Positions 23,596 through 32,404 of a DNA stretch of 64,000 nt are shown in pieces. The DNA comes from UBA4479 sp963974935 (GTDB lineage Bacteria; Pseudomonadota; Alphaproteobacteria; Rhodospirillales; Casp-alpha2), in assembly GCA_963974935.1 (NCBI GenBank), contig CAXBEV010000001.1, positions 814,139 to 878,138 on the forward strand, read 5' to 3'. Every line of letters begins with the position of its first letter. Positions within the stretch are counted from its first letter, which is position 1. The notes beneath the pieces are model-generated. The model was not told the DNA's origin, made no database searches, and saw only the letters and a program-made list of their open reading frames with translations. Position numbers and translations under genes: made by a program.

Positions 23596-24795
23596 TTACT
23601 TGGTTTTTGTCTGAGTCTTGGCCTGGGCACGCCGATTGAACAACGCCAGCAGAGCGACAATCGCGACGATCGCCATGATCAGCGCGCCTGCGAAGTAGGG
23701 CGCATGGCGACCGACAACAGCAAAAACCATGCCTCCCATGGCAGGTCCGACGACCCGAGATAAGGTCGTTGCCGAACGGGTAACGCCCATCAGGCCACCC
23801 TGAACATCGTTGTCACCGCGCACTGAAATTGCCGTATTCAGCGATGGTGACAGGATGCCGAAGCCCAGCGCCGCGATGGTCATTGCCAACACCAACTGCG
23901 TGGACGTGGTTACAAACGGCACCACGGCGAGCCCGACACTGAGCGCAATTGCGCCGATCACGATCAGCCGCTCAACCCCAAACCGTTTTGCCAGCTTGCC
24001 GAGCAGGCCGCCCTGCACGATGGCGGCGAGCACGCCGATCAGCGCGAACAGATAGCCGTTCTGCAGCGGCCCCCAGCCGAATTCTCGGGATGACCACATG
24101 GCGAACGTCGCCTCAAGGGCGGAGAACACCAAGGTCGCTGCGAATGAGAGTATGATCAACACGCGAATACCTGGCGTACTGAGCGCCTCCATCAGGGCTT
24201 TCATTCGCCCGGACCGGCCTTGTGCATTTAGCCGCGCACGGGCCTCCGGCGATAAGCTTTCTTTTAGGATGAATAGGCCGCTTACGAGGGCCAGAGCGGA
24301 CAGGCCGGCAGCCACGAAACACGGCGTTCGGAAATCTGCGTTGTTTGGGTCCGCACCCGCAATTACCCCGCCGATGGCAGGCCCGATGATAAAGCCGATG
24401 GAAAACGCCGCCCCCATCATGCCCATGCCCTTGGCGCGGTCCTCTTTGGTGGTGACGTCGGCAACGTAGGCAAAAGCCGTGGCGATGTTGCCGGCCATGA
24501 AGCCGCTGAGTGCGCGGGCTAAAAACAACGACACTAGGCTCTCTGCGAGGCCCAACCAGACGTAGGCGCCGACCGCGCCGGCCATGGACAGCATCAACAC
24601 CGGCTTACGCCCGACGCGGTCACTGAGCCGTCCCCAGAAGGGGGCGGCGATAAACTGCGCCGCCGAATAGATCGCCATTAACAACCCGACCTGATCGGGC
24701 GAGGCGTTATAGTATTCGGCATAGAACGGCAGCAGCGGGATTACGACGCCAAAACCGATCAGGTCGACCACGACGATAAGAAAAAGAACCGGCAT
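23596..24795 (-). CDS. MFS transporter, TetA-like
   Basis: A 399-residue, 12-helix major facilitator transporter. The first helix IVVVDLIGFGVVIPLLPFY and loop motif GRLSDRVGRKPVLMLS (motif A) are typical of the DHA1/TetA family of drug:proton antiporters. A central cytoplasmic loop (about 180-215) separates two six-helix halves. The C-terminus is basic (KTQTKTK). It starts 3 bases after the MotB-like gene ends, so it is co-transcribed with it. Substrate cannot be judged; drug or metabolite export is typical. There is no adjacent TetR-type regulator. Confidence 0.87.
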   Translation of the reverse strand: MPVLFLIVVVDLIGFGVVIPLLPFYAEYYNASPDQVGLLMAIYSAAQFIAAPFWGRLSDRVGRKPVLMLSMAGAVGAYVWLGLAESLVSLFLARALSGFMAGNIATAFAYVADVTTKEDRAKGMGMMGAAFSIGFIIGPAIGGVIAGADPNNADFRTPCFVAAGLSALALVSGLFILKESLSPEARARLNAQGRSGRMKALMEALSTPGIRVLIILSFAATLVFSALEATFAMWSSREFGWGPLQNGYLFALIGVLAAIVQGGLLGKLAKRFGVERLIVIGAIALSVGLAVVPFVTTSTQLVLAMTIAALGFGILSPSLNTAISVRGDNDVQGGLMGVTRSATTLSRVVGPAMGGMVFAVVGRHAPYFAGALIMAIVAIVALLALFNRRAQAKTQTKTK

Positions 24796-24798
24796 ACG

Positions 24799-26034
24799 TT
24801 AGCGCTGTGTAAACTTGAATTCGATACGGCGATTTTTTGCCTTCGCAGCTTCCGTCGTGCCGCTGGTGAGCGGGTAATGCTCGCCGAAGCCCGTCGCCGC
24901 CAGGCGCTTCGCTGGGATCCCGGCATCGACCAGCGCATGCACCACGGATAATGCCCGCGCCGTGGATAACTCCCAGTTGGACGGAAACTGGGGTGTTGAA
25001 ATCGGATCGCTGTCGGTGTGCCCATCGACCCGCAATATCCAGTCGATGTCGCCGGGCATTTTGATGGCGATCTCAAGCAAGGTTGTGGCGAGCTTGGCAA
25101 GCTCGCGTTTGCCGGCCTCACCGATCTCGGCCTTGCTTTTGGCAAACAGCAGTTCGGATTGCAGCACAAATCGATCACCGACAATGCGCACGTCGTCGCG
25201 GTTGCCGATCACTTCACGGAGCCGGCCAAAGAATTCCGAGCGATAGCGTGCGAGTTCCTGCACCTTACCCGCAAGCGCTGCGTTGAGGCGTTGCCCCAAG
25301 GCCTCGATCTGGATGTCTTTTTTCTCAGCCTCGGTCTCGGATGCTTCAAGTGCAGCGTTCAACGCGTTTAATTGCTGTCGGAGCGCGGCCATTTGTTTAT
25401 TCATCAGCGCCAATTGCGCCCGCGCGCTCTCGGCAATCTCGCTTTGCTCGGCGAGGCCGGTTTTTAGGTCTTTGCGGTCAGCCTCGGCACTTGCCAAGGA
25501 CTGCGCCAGTGCGTCCCGTTCGGCTGCAACATTCTTTGCCGCAATCGACAGCGACGTGACCTCTTTTTCGAGCTCTTCTTTAAGCGCACGGAGTGCTGCG
25601 ACATCCCCGCTGAGGTCGGCGATCTCGCTCAGTTGCCGATCTAAGGCTTCTTTGTCAGCAGCCGAGCGTGCGGTGAGCGTCGAAATCTGCGCCTGCGCAT
25701 CGACGTATTCGCTGCGCAATTGCGCGAGTTGCGCCTGCAACTGCTGGCGTGCATCAATCGAGGCAGATAATTGGTTTTCCAGACTTTCGATGCCGAATTG
25801 CAGTTGCTGGTTTTCAGATTTGGTCAGCGCCAGCACTTGCGACAATTCGCTGAGGTCGATCTCCAATTGCCGGAGCGCCTTGTCTTTGCCGGTCAACGCT
25901 TGGCCCAGGAAAAACTGCGCCATGACGAAGATCAGCAACAAAAAGATGATCACCATCAGCAGCGTCGCCAATGCATCGACGAAGCCGGGCCAGATGACGG
26001 TTGATCGATGTTCGCGGCGGCTGATCGCGGCCAT
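24799..26034 (-). CDS. MotB/OmpA-like peptidoglycan-binding protein
   Basis: A 411-residue inner-membrane protein with a short cytoplasmic N-terminus, one membrane helix (about residues 21-45, DALATLLMVIIFLLLIFVMA), a long coiled coil (50-255) and a C-terminal OmpA-like domain (about 270-411) whose NRRIEFKF end matches the peptidoglycan-binding fold. FVDALATLL places an Asp before the helix, as in MotB/ExbD-type stator subunits. It lies immediately after the MotA-like gene. The coiled coil is much longer than in MotB. Likely a proton-driven complex spanning the envelope, not the flagellar motor itself. Confidence 0.82.
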   Translation of the reverse strand: MAAISRREHRSTVIWPGFVDALATLLMVIIFLLLIFVMAQFFLGQALTGKDKALRQLEIDLSELSQVLALTKSENQQLQFGIESLENQLSASIDARQQLQAQLAQLRSEYVDAQAQISTLTARSAADKEALDRQLSEIADLSGDVAALRALKEELEKEVTSLSIAAKNVAAERDALAQSLASAEADRKDLKTGLAEQSEIAESARAQLALMNKQMAALRQQLNALNAALEASETEAEKKDIQIEALGQRLNAALAGKVQELARYRSEFFGRLREVIGNRDDVRIVGDRFVLQSELLFAKSKAEIGEAGKRELAKLATTLLEIAIKMPGDIDWILRVDGHTDSDPISTPQFPSNWELSTARALSVVHALVDAGIPAKRLAATGFGEHYPLTSGTTEAAKAKNRRIEFKFTQR

Positions 26035-26040
26035 GCGGGA

Positions 26041-27210
26041 TTAGGATCCTTCGCCGGTGGCGGCGATGGTGCGCGCCAAAAGGCGAATTTCGCGGCGCAG
26101 CGCATCGGATATCTCGTCGCGGGATTGCGTCGTCTCGTCGATCAGGCGTTGCAGATGATTGTCGATGGAACGCAGATGTGCGCGGATCGCCTCGTCATTG
26201 CCGCCCGATGCATTGCTGCCGGTGGCAAGCTTTTCCAATACCGGCTTCATCTCGACCTGAGTTTCGGCCAGGCGGCGCATCACCTGTTGTTCGGTACGCA
26301 TGTGGTCGGTAAGGGTTTCGATCTTGCTGGTGAGCGAGCTTAGGCCCGTGTTGACGTTGTTCTTGCCTTCTTCGCTGCGGGCCATGATCACTTGCAGGTT
26401 TTCCAAGCTCTCAGCCGTCTGCTCCAGCAGGGCCTGCACGTAGGCAGGCACGTTGCCGCCTTCGCCGTCACCGCCGAGCGCGCCTGACGACAGCCGGGTC
26501 ACACTGGACAGCCATTCTTCAAGTTCGTTGAAAAAACGATTTTGCGATTGGCTCGCTTGCAGATCCAAAAACCCCAACACCAACGAGCCGGCCAAGCCGA
26601 ACAGAGATGACGAGAAAGCCGTACCCATGCCGTCGATGGGCGCTTGCAGGCCAGCCTTCAGGCGCTCGAACACGACGGCCGTATCGTCACCGCCGACGTT
26701 CAAACCTTCAATCACCGTGCCGATGGAGCCAACGGTCTCTAAAAGCCCCCAGAACGTGCCGAGCAGGCCTAAGAAGATCAGCAAACCGATATTGTAGCGT
26801 GATAGATCCCGGCTTTCATCCAGCCTAGCCGCAATGCCGTCCAAGATCGAGCGCATCGACATTGCGGATAGGCTGAACCGAGACCGGCCTTGGCGGTCGG
26901 ACAGCATCGTTGCCATCGGCCCCAAAAGCTTCGGCAGATCGCCACTTTGCGGGATAGATACGTGCAGGCCGTTTTCGGCTTCGTCCAGGCGGTCTCGAAA
27001 GCTGTCCAGCCAAGACACTTCGGCGTACAGCAACATCACTTGGCGGAAATTATACAGTAGCCCTAACACCAGCACACCGAGGATCAGGCCGTTCAGGGCA
27101 GCGTTGGCCATAAAGGCGTCTCGCAGCGGCTGAAACACAAAAAAGCTCGCCGCGCCGACGCACCCCAAAAAGATAATCATGCGGAATAGAAAAACGGTCG
27201 GGCGGGTCAT
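26041..27210 (-). CDS. MotA/TolQ/ExbB-like proton channel protein
   Basis: A 389-residue membrane protein. Two helices near the N-terminus (about 8-30 and 36-56) precede a soluble domain, then the helix pair GLLIFLGLLGTFWGLLETV (about 145-165) and GMGTAFSSSLFGLAGSLVLG (about 195-215), the conserved channel-forming segment of the MotA/TolQ/ExbB superfamily. A long coiled-coil-like C-terminal tail follows. It starts an apparent operon with the MotB-like gene (6-base gap) and the MFS gene. This pair is well known across alphaproteobacteria but I do not know a characterised function. Tandem 11-base repeats lie 54 bases upstream. Confidence 0.82.
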   Translation of the reverse strand: MTRPTVFLFRMIIFLGCVGAASFFVFQPLRDAFMANAALNGLILGVLVLGLLYNFRQVMLLYAEVSWLDSFRDRLDEAENGLHVSIPQSGDLPKLLGPMATMLSDRQGRSRFSLSAMSMRSILDGIAARLDESRDLSRYNIGLLIFLGLLGTFWGLLETVGSIGTVIEGLNVGGDDTAVVFERLKAGLQAPIDGMGTAFSSSLFGLAGSLVLGFLDLQASQSQNRFFNELEEWLSSVTRLSSGALGGDGEGGNVPAYVQALLEQTAESLENLQVIMARSEEGKNNVNTGLSSLTSKIETLTDHMRTEQQVMRRLAETQVEMKPVLEKLATGSNASGGNDEAIRAHLRSIDNHLQRLIDETTQSRDEISDALRREIRLLARTIAATGEGS

Positions 27211-27263
27211 CAGATCACGATATCCTATGATACTTGTGGCCTATTATGATTTAGTGTCTCGCG

Positions 27264-27285
27264 GGCGTCTTGTGAGCGTCTTGTG
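27264..27285. repeat. Tandem 11-base direct repeat upstream of the MotA-like gene
   Basis: GCGTCTTGTGA occurs twice with no spacer (27264-27274, 27275-27285). It lies 54-75 bases upstream of the minus-strand MotA-like start, where a regulator site would be. A chance duplication is possible. Confidence 0.4.
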
Positions 27286-27350
27286 ACAGCAGGTCGCGTT
27301 TTTTGCAAAAGCCGCCGGGTGCGAACGACATCCCGTGCGATCAGGATCGT

Positions 27351-28349
27351 CTAGCGTTTGACGATGTTGACGTCGACCCGGTTCTCCGGCGCGCCTTGTT
27401 CTTTGTCGCCAAGTGCACGGACGTCAATTCGTGTCGAGCGCAGGCCTTTTTCGATTAGGTATGAGCGCACCGATAGGGCGCGTGACAGAGAAATCCGTCG
27501 CGCTTTGCTCGACGTCAGATCCGGACCTGCGGCATAGGCCATCAGCTGCACGCGCAGTTCGTTCGATGCCTCAAGCTTGGCATAGACGCCGTCCAAGACG
27601 CCTTGGCCGTCGGCGGAAAGTTTTGTGTCATCGCCGTTAAACAAAACTTGTGCAGGCTTTTCGCCGGTCGCATCGGGCAGTGATGCTTGCTCGGGCGCAG
27701 CGGGTGCAGGTGTGGTGGCCGATGCTGCTTCAGGCGCACTTGGTGCTGCCGGCGCTACCGCGGGGGCCGCAGGCGCTGGGGGCGCGCTGGGCGGCGGCGG
27801 TGCTTCAGCGACTTCGGTTTTAGGTGCGGGCGCTGGTGCTGGTGGCGGCGCGGCAGCTGTTTTCGTTTCGACGGCTGCGGCTGGTTTTGCAGGTGCGGGC
27901 GGCGCTTTGGCCTCGCTCAACTGTTTTGGCGCGCTCGGCGCAGCAGCGCTTTGAACGGGGGCTTTCGGCATAGGGGCCGGTGCTGGCGCTGCGGCTTGCT
28001 TTACGGGGGCGCTGCCCGGCTTGCGAAGATTCACGGTCCCGCTGCGCCCCGTGTTGCTGCCAGGGACGTCCACATACAACTGCGAGCGTGGCATCGCGGC
28101 ACCCGGCATCAACAGGCCGTCTCGTGACATCGGCGCCATGCCTTGTTCGATTGGAGATCCGTTTGGCATCGCTGACGCGCTTTGGCCGTCAATCGCGCCC
28201 CAGTTAATAACAACGTTATCCGTTGCAGATTGATAGGATGAGGTTTGCGCCAATGCGGCGTGATTGCTGACGGCGAGCGCAAAAGCGGCGCCGCCCAAAA
28301 ACAGGGCAGATCGCGCATACGAAAATCGTTTGTCGCTTTTGCGGTCCAT
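27351..28349 (-). CDS. OmpA-family outer-membrane/periplasmic protein with Pro/Ala linker
   Basis: A 332-residue secreted protein. A signal peptide (about residues 1-32, ending ALAQ) is followed by a unique region, a long Pro/Ala-rich linker (about 105-235), and a C-terminal OmpA-like domain (VLFNGDDTKLSADGQGVLDG, then SKARRISLSRALSVRSYL) that should bind peptidoglycan. The start at 28349 follows GGGAGG with 5-base spacing; an upstream extension has no signal-peptide sense. It lies between SuhB (111 bases upstream) and the MotA-like operon. Probably an envelope-tethering protein. Confidence 0.85.
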   Translation of the reverse strand: MDRKSDKRFSYARSALFLGGAAFALAVSNHAALAQTSSYQSATDNVVINWGAIDGQSASAMPNGSPIEQGMAPMSRDGLLMPGAAMPRSQLYVDVPGSNTGRSGTVNLRKPGSAPVKQAAAPAPAPMPKAPVQSAAAPSAPKQLSEAKAPPAPAKPAAAVETKTAAAPPPAPAPAPKTEVAEAPPPPSAPPAPAAPAVAPAAPSAPEAASATTPAPAAPEQASLPDATGEKPAQVLFNGDDTKLSADGQGVLDGVYAKLEASNELRVQLMAYAAGPDLTSSKARRISLSRALSVRSYLIEKGLRSTRIDVRALGDKEQGAPENRVDVNIVKR

Positions 28350-28460
28350 GGGGCCTCCCTCAATCGCTTGGTGCGGGTTTCCGCGTAAAATCTTTCGGCA
28401 AATCGCACTCGTAATGTGCAGCCTCGAAAATAATGAAGGCTTGGTCAACCCTCAACAGCT

Positions 28461-29264
28461 TTACACGCTCTTGCGTGCCGCCTTTAAGAGTTTCATGAAA
28501 TCGCGGTCGAGATCGCCATTGCTGGCGATAATGCTGCCGTTCTCTAACATCTTATCTTTACCGTCGATGTCGGTGACGATGCCGCCAGCTTCGCGAACCA
28601 GCAAAAGCCCCGCAGCGATGTCCCAGCTTTGCAGGTTCCGCTCCCAATAGCCATCATAGCGTCCGGCCGCCACGAACGCGAGGTCGAGGGCTGCGGACCC
28701 AAAGCGGCGAATGCCGACCGATCCTGCCATTACGGCTTCAAGTTCTTTGATAAAGATATCATGATCGGGACGCCCCAGGAATGGAATGCCCGTCGCAAAA
28801 AGTGCTTCGTTGATATGCTGGCGACCCGATACACGCAGCCGCGAATCTCGCAAAAATGCACCCTTGCCGCGCTCGGCGTAATACAGATCGTCGGTGATCG
28901 GGTTATAGACCACGCCCGCTTCGATGCGCCGGTCACGCTCAAGCGCGACCGAAACCGCAAAGTGCGGAATACCATGCAAAAAGTTTGTCGTGCCGTCGAG
29001 GGGATCGATAATCCAACGGTTGGAAATATCACTGCCTTCGATCTCGCCGCCTTCTTCGTTCAAAAATCCATAGGCCGGACGCGCCTTTTGCAGGGCGGTG
29101 ACCAAGATACTTTCGGCCTTGGTGTCGGCTTTGGTGACGAAGTCGGCAGGTCCTTTGCGCGAGACTTGCAATTGTTCGACTTCGCCGAAATCGCGACGTA
29201 AAGCCCGGCCGGCTTTTTGCGCGGCCTCGACCATGACGGTGAGGAGGGGGGTGAGGCGGGACAT
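28461..29264 (-). CDS. suhB: Inositol monophosphatase family protein (SuhB)
   Basis: A 267-residue magnesium-dependent phosphatase. The metal-binding set is Glu70/71 (LNEEGG) with Asp87 and Asp90 in IIDPLDGTTNF (85-95), and Asp near 219 in SWDIAAGLLL. The length and motif set match bacterial SuhB. In E. coli SuhB also assists NusA-dependent ribosomal RNA synthesis; that role is possible here but not shown. EF-P is encoded 32 bases upstream and reads in the same direction, so the two may share a transcript. Confidence 0.93.
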   Translation of the reverse strand: MSRLTPLLTVMVEAAQKAGRALRRDFGEVEQLQVSRKGPADFVTKADTKAESILVTALQKARPAYGFLNEEGGEIEGSDISNRWIIDPLDGTTNFLHGIPHFAVSVALERDRRIEAGVVYNPITDDLYYAERGKGAFLRDSRLRVSGRQHINEALFATGIPFLGRPDHDIFIKELEAVMAGSVGIRRFGSAALDLAFVAAGRYDGYWERNLQSWDIAAGLLLVREAGGIVTDIDGKDKMLENGSIIASNGDLDRDFMKLLKAARKSV

Positions 29265-29296
29265 AAGTGGTTTTTGCCGTCCTAAACTAATGGGGC

Positions 29297-29866
29297 TTAA
29301 TCTTTGGCGCGTTCGACGTAGGAGATATCGCGGGTATCGACAACGATCCGGGTGCCGGCACCGATGTGCGGCGGTACCAAGACTTTAACGCCATTTTCCA
29401 AAACTGCCGGTTTATACGATGACGACGCGGTCTGACCTTTGACGACCGCATCGGCTTCGGCAATTTCCAAGGTCACGTGCTGCGGCAATTCGACGCCCAG
29501 CGGCTCATCCTCGAAGCTCTCGATCTTCACATTCATGCCGTCTTGCAGAAACGGCACCAAGTCGACGCCGACCGCTTCGCTGGAAAGCGCGATCTGCTCG
29601 TAAGATTCGGGATGCATAAACGTGTGCATATCGCCTTCCGAGAACAGGAATTGATAGTCTGTCTGCTCAAGGCGCGCGCGCTCGACCTTTTCCGATGAAC
29701 GGAAACGCTCGTTCAGCTTGGTGCCGTCGCGAATGTCTTTCAATTCAACTTGTAGGTACGCGCCGCCCTTGCCCGGTTGCGTGTGCTGAATTTTCGTTGC
29801 GCGCCAAAGCCGGTTTTGGTGCTCAATGACCATCCCTGGACGGATGGCGTTGCCGTCGATCTTCAT
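29297..29866 (-). CDS. efp: Translation elongation factor P
   Basis: A 189-residue factor that relieves ribosome stalling at polyproline. The three beta domains are recognisable: MKIDGNAIRPGMVIEHQNRL (KOW-like), the central OB domain and the C-terminal OB domain with VLENGVKVLVPPHIGAG. The lysine in the tip of domain I is Lys33 (TQPGKGGAY), the residue modified by EpmA/EpmB in many bacteria. The TolA, CpoB and OmpA-like proteins in this window are proline-rich, which fits a need for EF-P. It lies just upstream of suhB. Confidence 0.96.
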   Translation of the reverse strand: MKIDGNAIRPGMVIEHQNRLWRATKIQHTQPGKGGAYLQVELKDIRDGTKLNERFRSSEKVERARLEQTDYQFLFSEGDMHTFMHPESYEQIALSSEAVGVDLVPFLQDGMNVKIESFEDEPLGVELPQHVTLEIAEADAVVKGQTASSSYKPAVLENGVKVLVPPHIGAGTRIVVDTRDISYVERAKD

Positions 29867-29995
29867 GATCTATCGTCCTGAAAACTATTGTGTCGTAAAA
29901 GATTGATTGCGGTAACTCTCGAGTCGCTGGCGCGGGTTCTATCAGGTCGCCCCGCACTCTGCCACCGAAAATATGGTCTTTGCGCTTGTGCGTGC

Positions 29996-30640
29996 TCAGC
30001 GCTTGATGACGGGGGCGAACGCGCGGACCGCTTCGGCGGGCCCGCCCGGGTGCCCCCAAACGCCATTGATGACCGCCAGATAATCGGCGCCGGCCTCAAC
30101 CAAAGGGCCGCAGTTTTCGTGCGTGATGCCGCCGATGGCAACGCAGGGCAAGATCGTCATCGACGACCACCACTCAACGATATCGGGCTCTGCCTGGTGT
30201 TTTGCATCTTTGGACGTGGTCGGAAAAAAGGCTCCGAAGGCGACGTAGTCCGCACCGCGATCACCGGCTTCAATCGCCAGATCGCGACTGGCATGGCAGG
30301 TGACGCCGATGACCGCGTCTGCACCTAAGAGTGCGCGGGCGTCAGCCAAGCTGGTGTCGTCTTGACCCAAATGCACGCCGTCGGCCCCGGTCGCCTGCGC
30401 GATGTCGGCGCGATCGTTGATGATCAGCGGCACGTCGGCGGCGTGACAGATCGGCAGCAACACATTGGCAGCTGTGATGATATCTTCGTCCGGCACGTCT
30501 TTCAGGCGCAGTTGCACGGCACCGACGACCCCGGGGGCGGCATCGAGCGCGGCCTTCAGGTCTTCGGCAAACGCGTGCGGGTCGATTTGCGGCGGCGTGA
30601 TCAAATAGAGTTTACACGGCGGCGTCTTGGCTTCGCTCAT
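29996..30640 (-). CDS. thiE: Thiamine phosphate synthase
   Basis: A 214-residue TIM-barrel enzyme that joins HMP-PP and thiazole phosphate into thiamine monophosphate. The key blocks are VQLRLKDVPD, INDRADIAQATGADGVHLGQDD (residues about 73-94, phosphate/Mg site), VTCHAS and VAIGGI. The start at 30640 overlaps the preceding gene by ATGA; an upstream extension inside that gene is not coding. No thiamine riboswitch is visible. ThiD, the HMP kinase, is encoded elsewhere in the window at 51005. Together they complete two late steps of thiamine synthesis. Confidence 0.93.
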   Translation of the reverse strand: MSEAKTPPCKLYLITPPQIDPHAFAEDLKAALDAAPGVVGAVQLRLKDVPDEDIITAANVLLPICHAADVPLIINDRADIAQATGADGVHLGQDDTSLADARALLGADAVIGVTCHASRDLAIEAGDRGADYVAFGAFFPTTSKDAKHQAEPDIVEWWSSMTILPCVAIGGITHENCGPLVEAGADYLAVINGVWGHPGGPAEAVRAFAPVIKR

Positions 30641-31065
30641 GCGCTGTTGTCTCCCGCGTTGTCTCTGAGCCATGTGTCCAGGGCGTCGTCGGTGACGTCG
30701 TCCCCAAGATCAAGGGCGTTAAGCGGGCCATGTACGACCGCGCCCCCGCATTGTTCAGCAATATTCGAAAGTTTGATAAACACCGCTTGCGGTGCCGTCG
30801 AGCAAATATATGTGCACCCAGAACGCAGCGCCTGCAACGCCGGACCCGGATCTTCGCCGCAATCAAGGATCGCATCAATGCTGATTGTTGTCGCCGGCAG
30901 CTCAGCGCGCACGGTCGCGATCATCTCGCGAAATACGGCCGGGCCGAGGGTGGCGGCAGCGCCGGGGGCGCTGACCAAGGTCAGATCGACGCCCAAGGCA
31001 TGTGCCCGGCTGACAGCGCGGCGCGCGTGGTGGATGTCATGGACAACAACTCGGGCGCCGCGCAT
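30637..31065 (-). CDS. Conserved hypothetical protein between gap and thiE
   Basis: A 142-residue protein I do not recognise by family name. It has the pattern VVVHDIHHARRAVSRAHALG, then VSAPGAAATLGPAVFREMI and DAILDCGEDPGPALQALRSG, with beta/alpha alternation suggesting a small Rossmann-like or TIM-barrel-fragment fold. It lies 31 bases downstream of gap and overlaps thiE by four bases, so it is in the gap-thiE transcript. The gene order recurs in alphaproteobacteria as I recall, which suggests a linked, possibly metabolic, function. No metal or nucleotide motif is obvious. Confidence 0.75.
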   Translation of the reverse strand: MRGARVVVHDIHHARRAVSRAHALGVDLTLVSAPGAAATLGPAVFREMIATVRAELPATTISIDAILDCGEDPGPALQALRSGCTYICSTAPQAVFIKLSNIAEQCGGAVVHGPLNALDLGDDVTDDALDTWLRDNAGDNSA

Positions 31066-31096
31066 ATCAGGGCCTGACGTTTTAAAGGCCGGCGTC

Positions 31097-32101
31097 TTAC
31101 AGGCTCGCCATTACCGCAGCCGTATCCGGCATCCGGTTGGAGAAGCCCCATTCGTTGTCATACCAGCTCAGCACGCGGACGAAGGTGCCGTCGATAACCT
31201 GGGTCTGCGTGGCATCAAAGGTCGAGCTGTGCGGGTTGTGGTTGAAGTCGATGGAGACCAGCGGCTCAACATTGTAGCCGAGCACGCCTTTTAGCGGACC
31301 TTCAGCAGCGGCTTTCATGGCTTCGTTGATTTCTTCTGCGGTGGTCGCCCGACCGGCGTCGAACGTCAGATCAACCAACGAGACGTTCTGCGTCGGCACG
31401 CGGATCGCGGTACCGTCCAACTTGCCGACCAGTTCCGGCAACACCAGACCGACGGCCTTCGCAGCCCCGGTCGAGGTCGGGATCAACGAGGTCGATGCTG
31501 TACGTGCGCGTCGCGGATCGGAATGCAGGGTATCCAGTGTGCGCTGATCACCGGTGAAGGCGTGGATCGTCGTCATGTAGCCACGCTCGATCCCGACCAG
31601 GTTGTTCAGCACGTATGCGACCGGTGCCAAGCAGTTGGTGGTGCAAGACGCGTTCGACACGATGGTGTCGTCGGCGGTCAGGCTGGTGTGGTTGACGCCG
31701 TAGACGATGGTCTTGTCGACGTCTTTGCCCGGTGCCGAGATCAGCACTTTCTTAGCGCCCGCTGCGATGTGTTTGCCGGCGCTGGCACGGTCGACGAACA
31801 GGCCGGTGCATTCCAGCGCTACGTCGACGCCCAATTCGCCCCACGGCAGATCGGCCGGGTCGCGTTCGGCGGTCACTTTCATGACGCCGGCGCCGACGTC
31901 GATGGTGTTGCCGTCGACTTTGACCTCACCCGGGAACGGGCCGTGCGTGGAGTCGTAGCGGAACAGGTGCGCGTTCATCTCGACCGAGCCCAAATCGTTG
32001 ATGGCAACGACTTCGATATCGTTGCGCTTGCTCTCGACAATGCTGCGTAAGACCAATCGACCGATACGTCCAAAACCATTGATGGCGACACGTGTTGCCA
32101 T
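31097..32101 (-). CDS. gap: Glyceraldehyde-3-phosphate dehydrogenase, type I
   Basis: A 334-residue enzyme of glycolysis and gluconeogenesis. The NAD-binding motif NGFGRIGRLVLRS is at the N-terminus and the catalytic Cys153 is in NASCTTNC (150-157). Asp36 in INDLGS favours NAD. AGGAGG precedes the ATG at 32101 by about 5 bases, which excludes the long upstream in-frame region. It is the first gene of gap-hypothetical-thiE; no pgk or fba follows, unlike the common arrangement. Confidence 0.97.
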   Translation of the reverse strand: MATRVAINGFGRIGRLVLRSIVESKRNDIEVVAINDLGSVEMNAHLFRYDSTHGPFPGEVKVDGNTIDVGAGVMKVTAERDPADLPWGELGVDVALECTGLFVDRASAGKHIAAGAKKVLISAPGKDVDKTIVYGVNHTSLTADDTIVSNASCTTNCLAPVAYVLNNLVGIERGYMTTIHAFTGDQRTLDTLHSDPRRARTASTSLIPTSTGAAKAVGLVLPELVGKLDGTAIRVPTQNVSLVDLTFDAGRATTAEEINEAMKAAAEGPLKGVLGYNVEPLVSIDFNHNPHSSTFDATQTQVIDGTFVRVLSWYDNEWGFSNRMPDTAAVMASL

Positions 32102-32303
32102 GTTGTCCTCCTGTGCTGGTCGCTGCCGCATTCGGCGCGACGTTTGAAAAAGGCGTTGTTTTTCTGTGCGCGCAAAAAACCGGGTTTCCTGCCAAAGGTC
32201 AACGTTTGATTGCCCGATGGCGTCCGAGATTTTTACCAAAGGCAGCGAAATATGAAAAATCGTCGGAGTCTCAGAATTTTACGGGCGATATCTCAGGTTG
32301 CGT

Positions 32304-32332
32304 TTGACGAAAATTGTGGAACCGGCTTAACC
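32304..32332 (+). promoter_or_regulatory. Weak candidate promoter of the zapA operon
   Basis: TTGACG (32304-32309), 17 bases, TTAACC (32327-32332). The -35 is good; the -10 is poor. It is the best candidate in the 303-base gap between gap and the zapA operon, which otherwise holds no recognisable feature besides the gap Shine-Dalgarno. Confidence 0.3.
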
Positions 32333-32404
32333 TCTGGACATTCGCGGGTTTGATGCGTCGTGGGGCGATGGCGCCCGGGCGACGAAAAGGGGGCCATTAT
32401 CGGG

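Noticed and set aside
24799..27210. Zorya-type defence system
   Set aside because: MotA/MotB-like genes occur, but no ZorC or ZorD-type gene or nuclease lies beside them; the neighbour is an MFS transporter.
29996..30640. Thiamine riboswitch before thiE or thiD
   Set aside because: thiE starts within the overlap with its upstream gene and thiD 18 bases after glmM, leaving no room, and no THI-box sequence was seen.
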